Part shown: positions 1 through 13,324 of the stretch, one piece after another
Layout of the letters: every line of letters starts with the position of its first letter
How positions within the stretch are numbered: position 1 is the first letter of the stretch
DNA from: Closterium sp. NIES-65
Lineage: Eukaryota; Streptophyta; Zygnematophyceae; Desmidiales; Closteriaceae
DNA: 64,000 bases
Reading direction: 5' to 3'
Assembly (NCBI GenBank): GCA_948144175.1
Contig: CANXME010002486.1
Coordinates: 4,154,001-4,218,000, forward strand
Notes under the pieces: model-generated
What the model saw: only the letters and a program-made list of their open reading frames with translations
What the model was told of the DNA's origin: nothing
Databases searched by the model: none
Program-made: the position numbers and the translations under genes

Positions 1-239
1 CTACTAGTTTGGCACTTTGGGTTGTTGTGGATCATTATAGGTCGAGGGTTGGGATTGTAGGGTTTGTCAAACTCGTCACTTTTGAAATCTGGACTCTAAA
101 TATATCTATTCTCTAGATCTAATTCATGGCTGCCAAGTAATTTCGCAGGATACCCCGTTGCACTTAAATTGCGATAGCGATGGTTGAATGCGTTACCATG
201 CGATAAAGACATTTTCAACGCGTACCTGCTCATTTTTTA

Positions 240-950
240 GGTTACGTGAGGTGCACGCAATGGTTCGCAGAAGTCGGCAGACTTAATCTCTTACTTCGCT
301 TTCCAGATTCGGGCGCTTTCCATCAGTGGTATCAGAGTTGGTTAGGCCAGCGACATTCCCTCCTATTATGGAGACCTGAAGCTGATGAAGGAAAGGCATC
401 TGCTGGATTGTCTATTCAAGTCGGTGCAAGGGCTGATGGAGCATCTAGCTCATCCATAAGTGAGGGAAGCGGAGGCGGATCAGCAGCAACGCGAACCGGA
501 AGGCAACGGCCTAGTTTGGAGGAGCTACCTAAGGCACATGAAGCATAGGACCCCAAGGACAAGCAAGTGCTCCAGGACCTGTGTTGGGCCTTGGAAGGCC
601 AATTAGAGCTTGTAAAGACTTTGATTGACCTAAAAGAGAAGCAAGGAGCAGCTGCCCAAGCATGGAAGAGAGTTCAAGATCGACGCTTGTAGAAATGACT
701 CCTAAGCATACTCACCTCGAGGAAGCGGTTCTACACCATGGAGGGCAACTATGGTGATGGGGAGATCATGGTGCAGTACCTCTAGAGGGTGGATGAGTAT
801 GTGAGGGCCTTAGAGGAGTTAAACTACAAAGTAGATGAGAAGGAGATCATCTACACCGCACTCCAGGGGTTGGACCAAGAGGCGAATGAGGCCTTGCTGC
901 CGTACCTTCACCTTGAGGAACAGAAATGGACCAAATAGACAAGCCCCTTA
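240..950 (+). pseudogene. Decayed copia-type gag fragment with PBS-like site
   Basis: TGGTATCAGAG near 328-338 matches the start of the initiator-Met tRNA primer-binding site used by many copia elements. Downstream the three frames, read with stops and shifts, give a gag-like text: LIDLKEKQGAAAQAWKRVQ near 615, then FYTMEGNYGDGEIMVQYL near 735 and DEKEIIYTALQGL near 838. This matches the order of copia gag (helical core, then 'E..IYTALEGLP'). In-frame stops near 690 and 783 show it is dead. No LTR, protease or RT is visible, so it is a relic. The family assignment rests on motif memory only. Confidence 0.55.
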
Positions 951-1095
951 TTGACTGTGCTCTGTGTTCATGCAATCGATCACACTCGGATGACTCACGG
1001 GAATAATTATGTGGATTGCCCTGTGCTGCTTGTTGGCACGGTTGTTAGGAAAAGGAAAAGAAAAAATTTTCGTTGACAGCACAACCTGGCGACAG

Positions 1096-1129
<34 letters not shown>
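1096..1129 (+). repeat. Poly-A tract
   Basis: An uninterrupted run of A between the copia and gypsy relics. It could be a retroposon tail or a simple homopolymer; no retroposon body is recognisable immediately upstream. Confidence 0.8.
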
Positions 1130-1131
<2 letters not shown>

Positions 1132-1439
1132 CTCTTGACATGCGTCTACTAGGAATTGACGCTCGCCTCGTGGATGGGACGCGTGTGGCGGTTTTGGAGG
1201 AAACATAGACGGTGAGGATTGAGTGAGGCAAAAATTTCGACTTCAGCATTAAGTTTCTCGCGACGACATTGGATGGCTGAGACATGCTCATAGGACGCGA
1301 TTAGTTGCGTCCCAGCTCGATAATTGACTGGACGACGGGCTCTTGCAGTATCAGCAAGCACGAGGGGCTAATTACTCTGCCCACGTGAACTCCGGACCCC
1401 ATTGAGTCCACATGTGTTAAGGTGATTTGCATCACACGG

Positions 1440-1890
1440 CATTTCAACAGGGGTGCGCAGCTGTACGCCGTTCATCTGCGCGAGTTGGCAGCCAATACAG
1501 ACGGAAACGACATTGAGAAGTTGTGTGCAGCTGTACCAGCTGAGCTGGCGCAGCTCTTTCGGCAAAAATCCTGATCCAACGATTGGCGTGTGCACGATGC
1601 GTTCCACGTCAGCCTTCTGGAGCCCTTTGTTGCTGCCATGACAGACATTGCCCGCTAAAACGCTGCTCTATCAGCACGACGACCTATAAATGAACCAATG
1701 CTTGACCTGTCGAAGATTTTGGGGCATCTCGTACGACTTGACGCAACATGGCGCCACGTGGATCTTCTACACCAGCGAGCAGATTGACCGCACCAGCGAG
1801 GACAACACTTGGGTGCCATCCGCCTTGCGCGATTACCACCTAGCCCGCAGACATGTCAGTGTCACGGATGTTGACCACTTTTCTTAGGGG
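1440..1890 (+). pseudogene. Ty3/gypsy integrase C-terminal fragment
   Basis: A frame at 1584-1637 reads WRVHDAFHVSLLEPF, the typical 'W.vH..FHVSLL.P' segment at the end of gypsy integrases before a chromodomain. Flanking text in the same region (LRREQLYAVHL upstream, DATWRHVDLL downstream) fits the same polyprotein but contains stops and shifts. No RT or LTR is visible nearby, so this is an isolated relic different from the copia fragment just upstream. Confidence 0.5.
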
Positions 1891-1918
1891 GAGAGGGGGG
1901 GCGTGGGGAGGGGAGGGG

Positions 1919-1961
<43 letters not shown>

Positions 1962-1963
1962 GG
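1891..1963 (+). repeat. Poly-G / G-rich tract
   Basis: Almost pure G from about 1916 to 1960, following G-rich sequence. It lies at the 3' edge of the gypsy relic. Able in principle to form G-quadruplexes; the length is likely uncertain in any assembly. Confidence 0.8.
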
Positions 1964-2549
1964 AGGTGTAGTGCAACCCTTTTTCGCGTACAACCCCCAC
2001 TTTTTGAACGTGCACGTTCGGTCTTGTTGCCAAAACAACATCGCGTTGTGTTTGGTGTCCCTTTGCCAACCGGCACCCATCCTCACGTTCCCAAGACTCC
2101 CGCCTAGCTAGGCTGACCCGCTCTATAATCACAGCATCGTCAATTCATAGTGTCACAGCTTCGTTATTTGTTTTCCACGAAACTCCGTTTGATAACTCAT
2201 ACGGTAACAGTTGCGATACTGAGTTTGCATACAATGTGATATGCCCCCTACCGTATGATGATGGCTGGTACTTTTCACCGAAGTTAGGCCTGTGAATCCA
2301 AACTTCCAGTCATTTCTGCTCTTCCCCCCTGCCAAGTTCCACAAACCCTTTATGTTGCTCCCGTAGTTTTTTCAAACATCAGCCCTTCCAGCCACACCAA
2401 GCGCAGATTTGCACGACCATAATATACCATCAGTTCCATTCAGCAGACTTCAGTTCTGTTTTGGAAACAAGTAAGGCGAGTCATTCGACCCATGATAACA
2501 CTGGCACCAGTGCTACCAGCACTCAGCGGCACACAGCCATGGTCGCCCT
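1964..2549. other. No gene recognised (3' flank of PHD/CW/HA gene)
   Basis: Mixed-composition sequence with only short open frames and no recognisable protein motif. It lies downstream of the stop codon of the minus-strand gene ending at 2550 and would hold its 3' UTR. Confidence 0.5.
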
Positions 2550-2878
2550 TCAAGAGGAGGAATCGCCCTCCGAAAAAACAAATCCAATCTCCAGGAGCCT
2601 GCAGATTCGCTGCAGTGCCTTCTTCCCCTTGAACGGCTGCTGTGCCATGGCCTTCTGCGCCTTCACCCACTGGCTCAACCGCGCCAAGTCCTGCGCCCGC
2701 CTCAGCCTCCCTCCTCCCTGCTGCTGCCCACCACTGCTGCCTCCACCACTGCTGCTAACGCCACCGCCACTGATACCAGCAGCAGCAGCAGCAGCAACAG
2801 CACCAGCAGCAGCAGCTCCTCCTGCTGTCCCCCCTCCTCCTCCCCCTCCCCCTGCCCCTGCTCCAGCACTGGCACCAT

Positions 2879-2928
<50 letters not shown>

Positions 2929-5900
2929 GCAGCAGCAGAAGCGGCGGTGGGAGGAGGGGGAGTGTTAGCGTGTGGCGCGTTGGAGACGTTGAGGTGGCCG
3001 TAGTCGCGCTTGAATTCCACGAGAGCCGCAAAGTTCTCCTCCCACCGTGCATCCTCCAGATTGATCGTCACGTTCAGCTGCTGCAACTCCTCCTGTCATC
3101 GCCATAGGGGGAGAAAAGGGGGGGTTTAAGGGGTGTGGGGGCGGTGAAGGGGGAGAGAGGGGTTGGGGGGTTGGAGAGGAGAATAGGATGAGTAAGTGGA
3201 GGAGAAGGTGAGAAGGAGGAGGAGATGGAGGGGAGAGGGAAGGGGGAGGGGAAGGAGAGGAAAGGAGGGAATAGCACAGAGTAGGGGATGTAAGGGCGAG
3301 GAGAGTTGGACTGGAGGATGAAAAGAGGAACACCCACCCAGCCACCCACCCAGCCACCCAGCCACCCACCCAGCCACCCAGCCACCCACCCAGCCACCCA
3401 GCCACGCACCCGCTGCACGGGTGAGAGTCGGTTGCGGCGCAGCAGCATGCGCTGCTTCTGCAGCCACACGCCCAGGGGGCTCCTGGGCGCCACGTGGCAG
3501 TGGCCGTGCTGCGCCCTGAACGCCCTCAGCTCGCCCATCCGCTCCTTCCACTCGCCCATCTCCGCTCCCTGCTGCTCCTTCTGCATGGCGAGAGAGAGAC
3601 GAAGGGAAGGGCCATGGGGAGGAGGAGATTACTAAAGACTAACAAAAGAGTCTCCTGATTGTTGGCTTCATCAAACGACTCTCAAAAGAGCGTTAACATA
3701 AGGTAGTGAGAGAAGGTTCACAGATTGACCACAGACCTACAATTTGATGACTGATTCGTTTGAGATGTCTCATATCAAAGTTAGTCTAGCGAGAGAGGGT
3801 TGAGAGAGTGACACCGGACCTGTGACACCGGACCTGTGACACCGGACCTGTGACACCGGACCTGCAATTTAAGCTCCGATATCATCTTGAGTCGCCTCTC
3901 CAAGTCCCTCTTTGGTAGCTCCTGCACAACAAAGCGGGGACGCGGGGAGGAGGAGACGTGGAGACTTTTGAGGCGCCTCACAAGTTATCATCTTGCGCCT
4001 CCTCTCCACGTCCCTCTTAGGTAGCTCCTGCTCCACCCAGAGGGGACGTGGAGCGGAGGAGACGTGGGGAGGAGGGGGTGTTAGGAGGATGTTGAGATGT
4101 GGGGAGGAGAAAAGGGAAAAGGAGGAAAGTGGGGGGTGTGGCAGATGCACCTGTTGCACAATTCGCGGTAGAGAGAGAGGAGGAGAGGAGCGGAGAGGAG
4201 AAGAGGAGGAAATTGTGGACATGCACCCACACATGCGCGCACACACCCACACACGCGCGCGCACGCGCACGAGCACATAAGCATGCAGACACACGCACAT
4301 GCGCGCGCACCTGTGGCACCGTGCAGTCACATGCGCACGCACGCATGCACGCACCCACACACGCGCGCGCGCACGAATGCACAAGCATGCACAGACAGGT
4401 GCACGCACCTGTGGCACCATGCAGTGATATGTGCACGCACCTGTGGCACCATGCAGTGACATGCGCACGCACCTGTGGCACCATGCAGTGACATGCGCAC
4501 GCACCTGTGGCACCATGCAGTGACATGCGCACGCACCTGTGGCACCATGCAGTGATATGTGCACGCACCTGTGGCACCATGCAGTGACATGCGCACGCAC
4601 CTGTGGCACCATGCAGTGACATGCGCACGCACCTGTGGCACCATGCAGTCGGCATGGTGAGGGTCGAAGGTGAGCGCACACGAGCACTCAAACTTGTCCT
4701 CCACCTCAAACCCACTCGGCACCCTGCCATGCCATGCCATGCTCGTCATAGTGGGCGGTGGTGGGTGGTGATGGGTGGTAATGGGTGGTGATGGGTGGTA
4801 ATGTGTGGTGGTGGGTGGTGATGGAGTGCACGCACATACAATAGTGGGCAACTGCGAAGGAGACGGGATTCTAGAGTGCACTTCCAAACTAGATCTCTCA
4901 CTTGAACCCACTCAATGCCCTGACATGGAAACACAGGCCCAGCACGTCCCTTCACAGTGACCCCAATCAATTCTCACCCGTTGCTCCATCCAACCCACCT
5001 CTTCTACCCCCTCCCTCCCTCCCTTTCCACCTCCTCCCCAACGCCCTGGGTTGTGCCCTCCCATGTCGCCCCTCCATCATCGCGCCTCCAACTCGTCCTC
5101 CCACCTCGTGCCCCCCTCTCTGCGCCGCTCACCTGCGCCACTTGCCGCACTCCACGTCCCGGCGGGCAGTCTTGCCATCTGCGCGCACATCGCCCTCGCA
5201 GTGCAGAATCCCCTCGCACTGCTCCCACCGCTCCTCTGCCGACACCGGCAGGTTGCGCACCGGCTGCCAGCCCATGGGCCACTTGCTCTGGGGGGTGAGG
5301 GGAACAGCCGGGGAGGAGCGAAAGAGAACAGGAGAGAAGGACGGGAGAAGCAGGAGGAAAGGAAGGGGGAAGGAAAGGGGAAGGAGAGAAGGAGCAGGGA
5401 ACGATAGGAGAAGGAGTGGGACGAGGAGAAAGTGGTGGAGGGTTGGGGGAGAGTCCAAAGGAGGACTGGATGTGGTTGTATGCTTGCAATGACCTGCTCT
5501 GCTCCCACCGCTCCTCCGCTGCCACGGGCAGGTTGCGCAGCGGCTGCCAGCCCATGGGCCACTTGCTCTGGCAGAGAACACGGGGAGACGAGGAGGGGAG
5601 AGGAGGAGGAGCGGGAGAGACAAAGGAGGAGGGGATGTGGTTGTATGCTTGCATTGCAGCTGCTAGTCCCATCGGTCATGCATGCATGCAGCAGCCACAC
5701 AACTGCACTGGCAGCAGTGTTCGTACCTCTGCCAGGCGCTGCCTCATGGCTTCCAGCTCCGCCTGCTTCTCCTCGTCGCTCATCGCCCGCTCCTGCCCAA
5801 ACACAGGCCGCTCGCTGCTCCCAGGGATGGCACGCAGGCGGGCAGGGGAAGTAGTGGGGAGGAGAGGGACGCAAAGCAGGGAGCGGAAGGAAGCAGGGCG

Positions 5901-8900
5901 GGGAGGGACAAGAAGAAGGGCGTGGGAAGGAGAGAAGCAGAAGCAGTAGAGATGGTCGGCTCAAGGTTGGGCGCAGCCTTGACGCCCAAAGGGATGAACA
6001 CTGAATTGATCAACATGGAGGGAAACGCACAGATGCGCATTCCAAAGGATGATAACGCGAGAGTGGGTAGCGCGAGGGTAGGGAGACATTGAACGGACAG
6101 GAAAGTAGGGAGGAAGAAGGGATGGGAAGAAGGGAAGAGAAGAAGAAGCAAGGGGTGGGCAGCAGCAGCAGCAGCAGCAGCAGCACGTACAGTCCTTCAT
6201 CATCCACAGCGCGCCCATCCCTCTCCATCTTCTCCGCAACTGCCTTCTCCTCAGCCCCCTGCCACTCGCCCACCACGGCCTGGAACATGGGGCCCACGCG
6301 GATGTGCCCCTGCGCCGCCAGCCACTCGCCGCGTAGCAACCACTGCCCCCGCCCCTCCGGGCCTGACTTCAACGGCCGCATGCCCCCCCGCCTCTTCACC
6401 GCCACCCCCTCCCCCTCCCCCTCCTGCTCCCCCTCCTGCTCCTCCTGCTTCTGCTGCTGTTGCTGCCCGTTGCTCCCTGCCGCTCCCTCCTTCCCTTCCC
6501 CCCCTCCCCGTCCCCCCACTCCTGTTTCTCCTCCTCTGTCTCTACTCTCTCCTCCACCACCCTTCCCCTCTTCCCCTCCTCCCCTCCCAATCCCCCCGTT
6601 CCTCGCCCCTCCCGCCCTCCCCTCCGCATCTGCTTCCCAGTCATACTCCCACGCAAACCCTTCCCCCCCTCTTCCGCCTCCCAAGCCCCTCCCCCCCGCA
6701 TCCGCGCCCACCAGGTGGCGTCTGGCCCACAGCTCTTCATCCTCAAACACAACAGCGTTCCCCCGCTCCCACTGCTCCTCCGCGCACGCCTCGCACAGCC
6801 ACTCGTCCCCTGCGGGGGGCTCTTCAGCGGGCGGGTTGAGGCAGCGCAGGTGGTAGCACGCATCGCAGGCGTCGCACAGCAGGCACGTGGCATCCTCTGC
6901 TGCCTTGCACACGGAGCAGGGGGGGGGCGGCGGGGCCACGGGGGCGGGTGGGAGGGAGGTGCTTGTGGCAGTGGCTGCTGCAGCAGTTGCGGCAGTGGCT
7001 GGGTCAGTTGCTGCAACGGTGGGTGCAGCAGCAGCAGCAGCAGCAGTGGGTGTGGGCCGTGCAGGGGGAGGGGGATGGGTGCCCACCATGCCTGGGTGGG
7101 GGGCTGCTGCCTTGGCGGTTTGTTTCGTGGCTCTGACTCCAAGCAGGATGTACTTTGCCTCTACTGCTGCCGCCTTCGCCTCTAGTGCTGCCGCCTTTGG
7201 CTCTAGTGCTGCCGCCTTTGGCTCTAGTGCTGCCGCCTTCGCCTCTAGTGCTGCCGCCTCTTGCTGCTGCAACTGCTGTCGCTGCTGCACCTTCTGCTGT
7301 TCCTTCTGCTTCTCCTCGCCCTGCTCCTTCTGCTGCTGCTCTCTTATCTCGTCTAAAACTGGCGCCCCATCACTCCCTTTCCCGCCCCTTCCCTCCCTCG
7401 CAACCACATCTATCCCTGTCACTCCCGTACTTCCATTAACCGCAGTAACCTCGGTAACCGCACTCCCTTCCGCCCCAGCCACCCCATCTATGTCCATCTC
7501 CTCGCCGATCCCACACGCCACATCCCCCACTCCCTTACTCTTCGCCTCACCATTCGCCCCCCCTTGACTTCCTCCCCCACGCGCACCGCCCTTGGCCCCT
7601 CCTCCCGCTCTCCGCCTTCCCCCACTCCCACTCCCTATCCCTTTCTTCCCACCCAGAATACTCCCCCCAGACGCACCACCACCACCAGAACCAGCAGCAG
7701 CAGCACCCGCTCTGGCACCACCTTGGGAGCTATCATCCCAGCCATAGAGCCCCCACTCCCAGTACCACTGATCCATCACACACCAGGGGAATGTGCCCTT
7801 TCCATACTCTGGTTCACCTGCCCCTCCTGCTGATCCTCCGCCTGACCTCGCTCCCGACTTGGATCCGGCTCTAGACTGACTCGCACAGTGACTCCCTGCT
7901 CCTCCGCTCCCACTCCCACCACCACCGCCACCACAGGCAGCACTGCCACTGGCAGCAGTACCGGCAGCAGCAGTGGCAGTAGCGGCGGCGGTGGCAGGAG
8001 CAGCGGCAGTGCAGTCAGGAGCAGCAGCGGGAGAGCAGATGCGGGAATTGAATTGGAGTTCAAACGGTTCATTCACCACTGCTAGCTCACCCACACACAC
8101 GTCCATGTCACCTGCTCCACCTGCTCCTGCTCCACCTGCTCCTGCTCCCCCCGCTGCTCCTGCTGCTGCTCCTGCTGTTGCCACTCCTGCTCCTCCTCTC
8201 CCTCCTGCTCCTGTTCCCGAAATAGCATTCTGAGGCTTGGTGTGCGAGTGGGCGTGATTATGGGGATTTCTGTTCTTGCCTCCTCCTCCCCCCCCTGCTC
8301 CACCTGCGCCTGCCCCTTTACCAGAAATCCTGGCCATGGCCAGCACAGCACTGGCACGCATGCTCCGCCTCCTGCCCCCCAATGCACTCTCCCACCCACT
8401 CCCTGCCTTCCTCCCCTCCCCCTCACTCCCACTCCCACTCCCATCACCACCACCACCACCACCACCACCACCAGCAGCCGCTCCCAAGCCTGTGCTCTTC
8501 CGAGCACCACCACCACGTGCATGCACGGCCGTGCTACTGGAGTCGTTCTGCACAATCACATCAATGTTACCCGTCGCCCCTCGCACCACCGCCTCAACAA
8601 CATCAATCTCCATCCTCTCCTCCTGCTCCCCCTGCTCCCCTCCTCTGCCCTCCTCTCTCCCCGCCTCGTGTGCACCACCATCACCGTGAGCGCCCCCTTC
8701 CATTACTGTCCGCTCCTTCTCCTCACCAGCTGCCCTTTGCACCAACGGAGGTAGCTTCTGAGGCGATGCAGGTGCCTTCTTGGGCGTCCCAGATGATCCT
8801 TCAGGTGATTCGTCAGGTGATTCAGGCGATTCATGTGAGTCAAGCCTCACTGCCTGATCCACAGCCGCGAGCCTCTTTACCGCTTTTACTGTATCTAGCC

Positions 8901-9003
8901 TCCTTATCGTATTCACTTCCCCCTCCATAGCCAGTCCGTGTCCTAACAACCCAGTCGCCATGTCACTGCTGCCACTCGCAATGCCCTTATGCTCGCTCTC
9001 CAT
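2550..9003 (-). CDS. PHD finger - CW-like zinc finger - two helicase-associated domains protein
   Basis: Seven exons join in one frame: 6191-9003, 5727-5814, 5133-5287, 4633-4723, 3862-3921, 3410-3580, 2550-3092, giving about 1306 residues. The ATG at 9003 is the first after an in-frame stop (9115-9117). Residues 1-690 are disordered (Gly/Ala/Gln-rich). A PHD finger follows at about 693-740 (CSVC, CDAC, HLRC, CEAC), then a GHIRVGPMFQAVVGEW stretch resembling the start of ELM2-type motifs. Exons 3-4 form a CW-like finger: WEQC, then ECGKWRRVP, then FECS and HHADC. The last two exons carry two helicase-associated (PF03457-type) domains (HGHCHV...LGVWLQKQR; WEENFAALVEFKRDYGHLNV...LSQWVKAQK). Probably nuclear and chromatin-linked through the PHD and CW readers; this is inferred from domains only. 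An upstream non-coding exon is possible. Confidence 0.75.
2865..2950 (-). repeat. GCT/CAG trinucleotide tract encoding poly-Ala
   Basis: A CAG-type triplet run on the plus strand that reads as poly-alanine in the last exon of the minus-strand PHD/CW/HA gene, between the halves of the second helicase-associated domain. Further Ala/Gly/Pro stretches flank it (2760-2870). The tract splits the domain after HLNVS and before LSQWV. Confidence 0.8.
3335..3409 (-). repeat. Donor-anchored short repeat after HA1 exon
   Basis: Directly after the 5' splice site of exon 3410-3580 (GTGCGTGG) the intron continues as GTGGCTGG/GTGGGTGGCTGG repeats, each offering further GT dinucleotides. It is the first of a series of tandem arrays that begin exactly at a donor in this window. 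Confidence 0.7.
3810..3865 (-). repeat. 14-bp donor-anchored repeat, about 4 copies
   Basis: On the minus strand the unit is GTCCGGTGTCACAG, starting with the GT of the intron after exon 3862-3921 and ending CAG like the exon end. Each unit recreates a CAG/GTCCGG junction. Confidence 0.8.
3982..4027 (-). pseudogene. Decayed tandem copy of the 20-residue ELPKRD exon
   Basis: Minus-strand text ELPKRDVERRRKMI with a GGAGCAG acceptor duplicates the neighbouring exon 3862-3921 (ELPKRDLERRLKMISELKLQ). This copy lacks the terminal SELKLQ part, and a GTGAGG donor-like site would leave 46 nt and break the frame. It is best read as a partial exon duplication in the intron. Confidence 0.65.
4297..4650 (-). 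repeat. 32-bp donor-anchored minisatellite in PHD/CW/HA gene
   Basis: Exon 4633-4723 ends CTGCATGGTGCCACAG followed by GTGCGTGCGC. The 32-bp unit repeats this junction about nine times into the intron, with 16 nt of exon end in each unit. Point variants (TGATATGTG against TGACATGCG) alternate between units. Below 4300 the array grades into CA/CG-rich simple sequence. Confidence 0.85.
4749..4822 (+). repeat. GTGGTGATGG/GTGGTAATGG short tandem repeat
   Basis: Ten-base alternating units in the intron between the two CW exons of the minus-strand gene, lying just upstream (transcript sense) of exon 4633-4723. Confidence 0.7.
5497..5571 (-). pseudogene. Partial tandem copy of CW exon (SKWPMGWQP)
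   Basis: Encodes SKWPMGWQPLRNLPVAAEERWEQ, nearly identical to the first half of exon 5133-5287, with its own CCAG acceptor. It stops before the cysteines and the KWR core of the CW finger, and its GTCATT donor leaves phase 2 while the next exon needs phase 0, so including both copies would shift the frame. A duplicated exon 5' half, or a mutually exclusive exon. Confidence 0.65.
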
Positions 9004-10330
9004 TCTCTTGTGCTGCTCCTCATCTCTCCCCTGCGCAGTCTCACGCTCGCACACCCTACGACTGTTCAGGTGGGATACGTCCCGCCATGTGCGTCCACAT
9101 TGCGTCACCACATTCTAGTCTCGGAATAACTCTCGCTGCAATCAGGAATGGGAAGGTTGAATTCGCTGAAACTTAGATTACATCCAAGGAAGTAATCCGG
9201 AGGTGGGGGAGGGGAGGGGGACGAGTGGGTGGGGAAAGGGATGATAAGGAAGGAATCGGGGTCCATGAGGGCAGCAGAGGAACATGCGTTAAGAAACGAG
9301 GATGTGCAGAGTGCTTGGAAGTTGCTGAGAAAAAATTGGCTGGAAAATATCAAGGCGTAATCACCCCCAACTGTCTGATTAAGCGGATCAGGCGCGAAGA
9401 GACCATGATGCACGCACACACATGAACGGACAGAGAGAAAAGAGTGGCCATTCCCGCACCTGGTGGCCGGTCTTAGCCACAGCTACTATTTGCACCTGGT
9501 GGCCTGGGACTGCTGGACAGTAATATGGCTACGAGGCGAACGCGCCGGGATGAGGACGCCTGCACACAGAGGAAACGTGAGGGATTCAAAGCGAAGGGAG
9601 AAAACAGAGGGAACCATGAACGAGCGAAGGGAAGGGAAGGGAATGGAACATGCGTTTTGTTATTTTCTGAAGCTTGAAAAGGCGAAATGCACGACGGCAC
9701 GTTGCATTGCGACACAACGAGGGAACGATTCCCATAAGTGACGCTGTCGAGAGAGAGCTGCGGTACCTCTCCAGACCTTTCTCAACCGTTGTGGAACCCG
9801 TAGGAAAGCGTGACGAATGTGTCGCGTGCAGAGTGTCACGTGCTGCGTCAGCTGCCCTCTTCCTGATGCAGCTCTTCGAACAGTGATAGCTGCGTCTCAA
9901 CAGAGTGGCTGCCTTGCGGAAAAGTGAATAACGGGGGGGGGGAGGGGGGGGTGGGTGGTCTATACTGTGGTACCGTATGTACCGTAGAGGTGTGTCCTCT
10001 GCTTGGCCAGGAAGTTGTACTAATGGGGGTGGGCTGGGGGCATTCAACCGCCCCGCCACCAAGTTCCCTCCAACAGGATGAGATGAGAGAATGTGTTTTT
10101 ATCTTGGAGTTTCTTATCTACTGAATGTTATGAGTCTCCTTTTCACCACCCTTAAAGATAAACAGCCAGTGCCGGATGGGATATACCATAGTACACGCCT
10201 ACTATCCAGGCGATGACTTATGCCTTAGTCAGGTGCACCCTCTTTTGTAAATTCTACGTTTTTTAAGGCTACACCACAAAATAACAATGTAACAAGGCAA
10301 AGCACGACATACTGCAAGCTTTTCATTCAA
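9004..10330. other. Intergenic, no gene recognised
   Basis: Promoter side of the PHD/CW/HA gene and 3' side of AK6. Only short overlapping open frames on both strands; none carries a recognisable motif. A G-rich run lies at 9930-9955. Confidence 0.5.
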
Positions 10331-12511
<2,181 letters not shown>

Positions 12512-13324
12512 ATACCGGAGCCCGGATCGCGTGCAAACCGGCGTGCGATGTCAGTCCCGGCAGGTGCTGGCGACGAGGGTCAGATGCGCGCGGCCGCCGG
12601 GCGAGGGGACCGCAGGCGAGGCAGGGGAGGAGATGGTCGCGAGGAAGAAGCGAAGCGGGGAACCGGAGATGGATGCAGAAGAGCAGAGCGGTTCTGACAA
12701 CTCAACGACCCTGAATTCGGAAAAAAAAAAAATGGCAATGCGACCTAGGTTTTCTATATGAATAAGGGGTCGCGAAGTGGCCTTGTCCCAAGTGGCTCGG
12801 GGAAGCAACCGACACTGCTCACAGAGATTGAAACACGTTTTTCGCTTGGCGATGCACACATTTTCGGTGTTTGGAGCCGATCTACCCCAGTGTTGCAATT
12901 GTGACGCGTCCTTAGCTTCTGCGAAAATTTATAGGGGCCAATTCTTGCGACATTTTCGCAGGTGGCGAAGGTTTCGCAGCAACCTATACTTTGCCAGACC
13001 TAAGTGACCTGATGTTCTGATTTTCAGATCTCGATGATATGAGGTCAATTGCAATAGCGAAACACATGTAGTTCCCCTTTCCGACATTTGTTTCGTTGTT
13101 ATCGAGTTTACCTAAGACGGCTTCGTCTGGAGCCTTCTGTTATGACCTGCGTACGTTCCGCGAAGTGTCCAAGAAAGTAAGGTTTCGGCGGATCGTGAAG
13201 TGCTTGGTAGCCATGGCTGGCGACTTATTCGCCTGGGTGTTTAACCACGTCGTGCCATCCGTTTCGTTGAAATCCACACAAACGCGCGTCCAGTCAGCAA
13301 CGAGCATCGACTTCGTGCATCTCC
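12512..13324. promoter_or_regulatory. Shared 0.8-kb upstream region of AK6 and pirin (divergent)
   Basis: The two start codons (12511 on minus, 13325 on plus) face away from each other across 813 bp, so both promoters must lie here unless there are upstream non-coding exons. An A-run is at 12720-12731. No clear TATA element or other site can be assigned by eye. Confidence 0.4.

Noticed and set aside
9463-10062. Small plus- and minus-strand frames between the PHD gene and AK6
   Set aside because: Low complexity or unremarkable, no motif, no splice partners; left as intergenic.
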